A DNA stretch of 64,000 bases from Paenibacillus sonchi (GTDB lineage: Bacteria; Bacillota; Bacilli; Paenibacillales; Paenibacillaceae). Of this stretch, positions 63,914-64,000 are shown one piece after another (within the stretch, counting starts at the first letter, position 1; every line of letters starts with the position of its first letter). A model generated the notes under the pieces. That model saw only the letters and a program-made list of their open reading frames with translations, had not been told where the DNA came from and did not search any database. The stretch is taken from the NCBI RefSeq assembly GCF_016772475.1, contig NZ_CP068595.1, forward strand, positions 6,696,001-6,760,000. The letters run 5' to 3'. The translations under genes and the position numbers were made by a program.

Positions 63914-64000
63914 CTAGCTGAACGCCAGGAGACACACGGCAATCGAGGCCACGAAGCCTACGATGTCTGAGAAGAGGCCGACCTTGAGGGCGTAACGGCC
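63914..64000 (-). CDS. spmB: C-terminal end of spore maturation protein B (partial)
   Basis: The last 28 codons of a minus-strand gene cut by the window end: GRYALKVGLFSDIVGF then a hydrophobic tail ending LLAFS. This resembles the SpmB C terminus, and spmB precedes rluB-resABCDE in Bacillus. The call rests mostly on gene order and the short tail. Confidence 0.55.
   Translation of the reverse strand, partial: GRYALKVGLFSDIVGFVASIAVCLLAFS

Overview
The window reads as the chromosome of an endospore-forming Bacillota of the Paenibacillus type. Evidence: spoIVA, a SpoVIF-like gene, ypeB and prsW; the Bacillus-like gene order from prsW to tyrA; TRAP (mtrB) together with its trp leader; T-box and cyclic-di-GMP riboswitches; strong AGGAGG ribosome binding sites with many GTG/TTG starts. 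No rRNA, tRNA or CRISPR array was seen.

Layout. 1-2290: a candidate small RNA, a TetR regulator and a divergent ketopantoate-reductase-like gene. 2306-15515 (minus strand): aromatic amino acid supraoperon aroC-aroB-aroH-trpEDCFBA-hisC-tyrA preceded by ndk and cheR. A leader with eleven evenly spaced (G/U/A)AG triplets and an attenuator lies before trpE. 15623-21944: isoprenoid and menaquinone block hup-mtrB-(unknown)-hepS-menG-mqnP-ubiX-mqnA-hepT, in which futalosine-pathway genes sit between hepS/menG and hepT. 22226-37417: spoIVA, small accessory genes, gpsA-plsY, der, an S1-domain protein, plsC, cmk, a PilZ protein, ypeB, prsW and a MecA/YpbH adaptor. 37503-43489: accessory segment with a deacetylase lipoprotein, an IS4-family element (38831-40405) inside a cluster of degenerate repeats, a phosphoesterase, a CPBP protease and an unknown secreted protein. 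43627-45733: serA behind a T-box. 45833-49210: SDR, WYL regulator and a chemoreceptor. 49653-53628: a c-di-GMP riboswitch followed by a ThDP-dependent enzyme, a carboxymuconolactone-decarboxylase-like protein, a row of Spo0A-box-like sites, a STAS-like protein and an atypical ketoacyl synthase III. 53730-64000: glpK, resE-D-C-B-A, rluB, a small amidase, an erythromycin-esterase-like gene and the end of a probable spmB.

How it works together. mtrB encodes the 11-mer that should bind the eleven triplets before trpE, so regulator and target are about 10 kb apart. Chorismate from aroB/aroC feeds Trp, Phe/Tyr and also MqnA. The most interesting region is 49.65-53.63 kb: the riboswitch can be drawn as a c-di-GMP OFF switch, while the second half carries Spo0A-box-like sites, so two lifestyle signals appear to converge on a small unassigned metabolic gene set.

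Data caution: eight genes (tyrA, hepS, the phosphoesterase, the 42.6-kb gene, the chemoreceptor, the ThDP enzyme, resE, the esterase) are interrupted, and all ten lesions are one- or two-base contractions of homopolymers 4-7 nt long. Several of these genes are normally important. This looks like a base-calling or assembly artefact rather than gene decay, so each is annotated as one frameshifted CDS.
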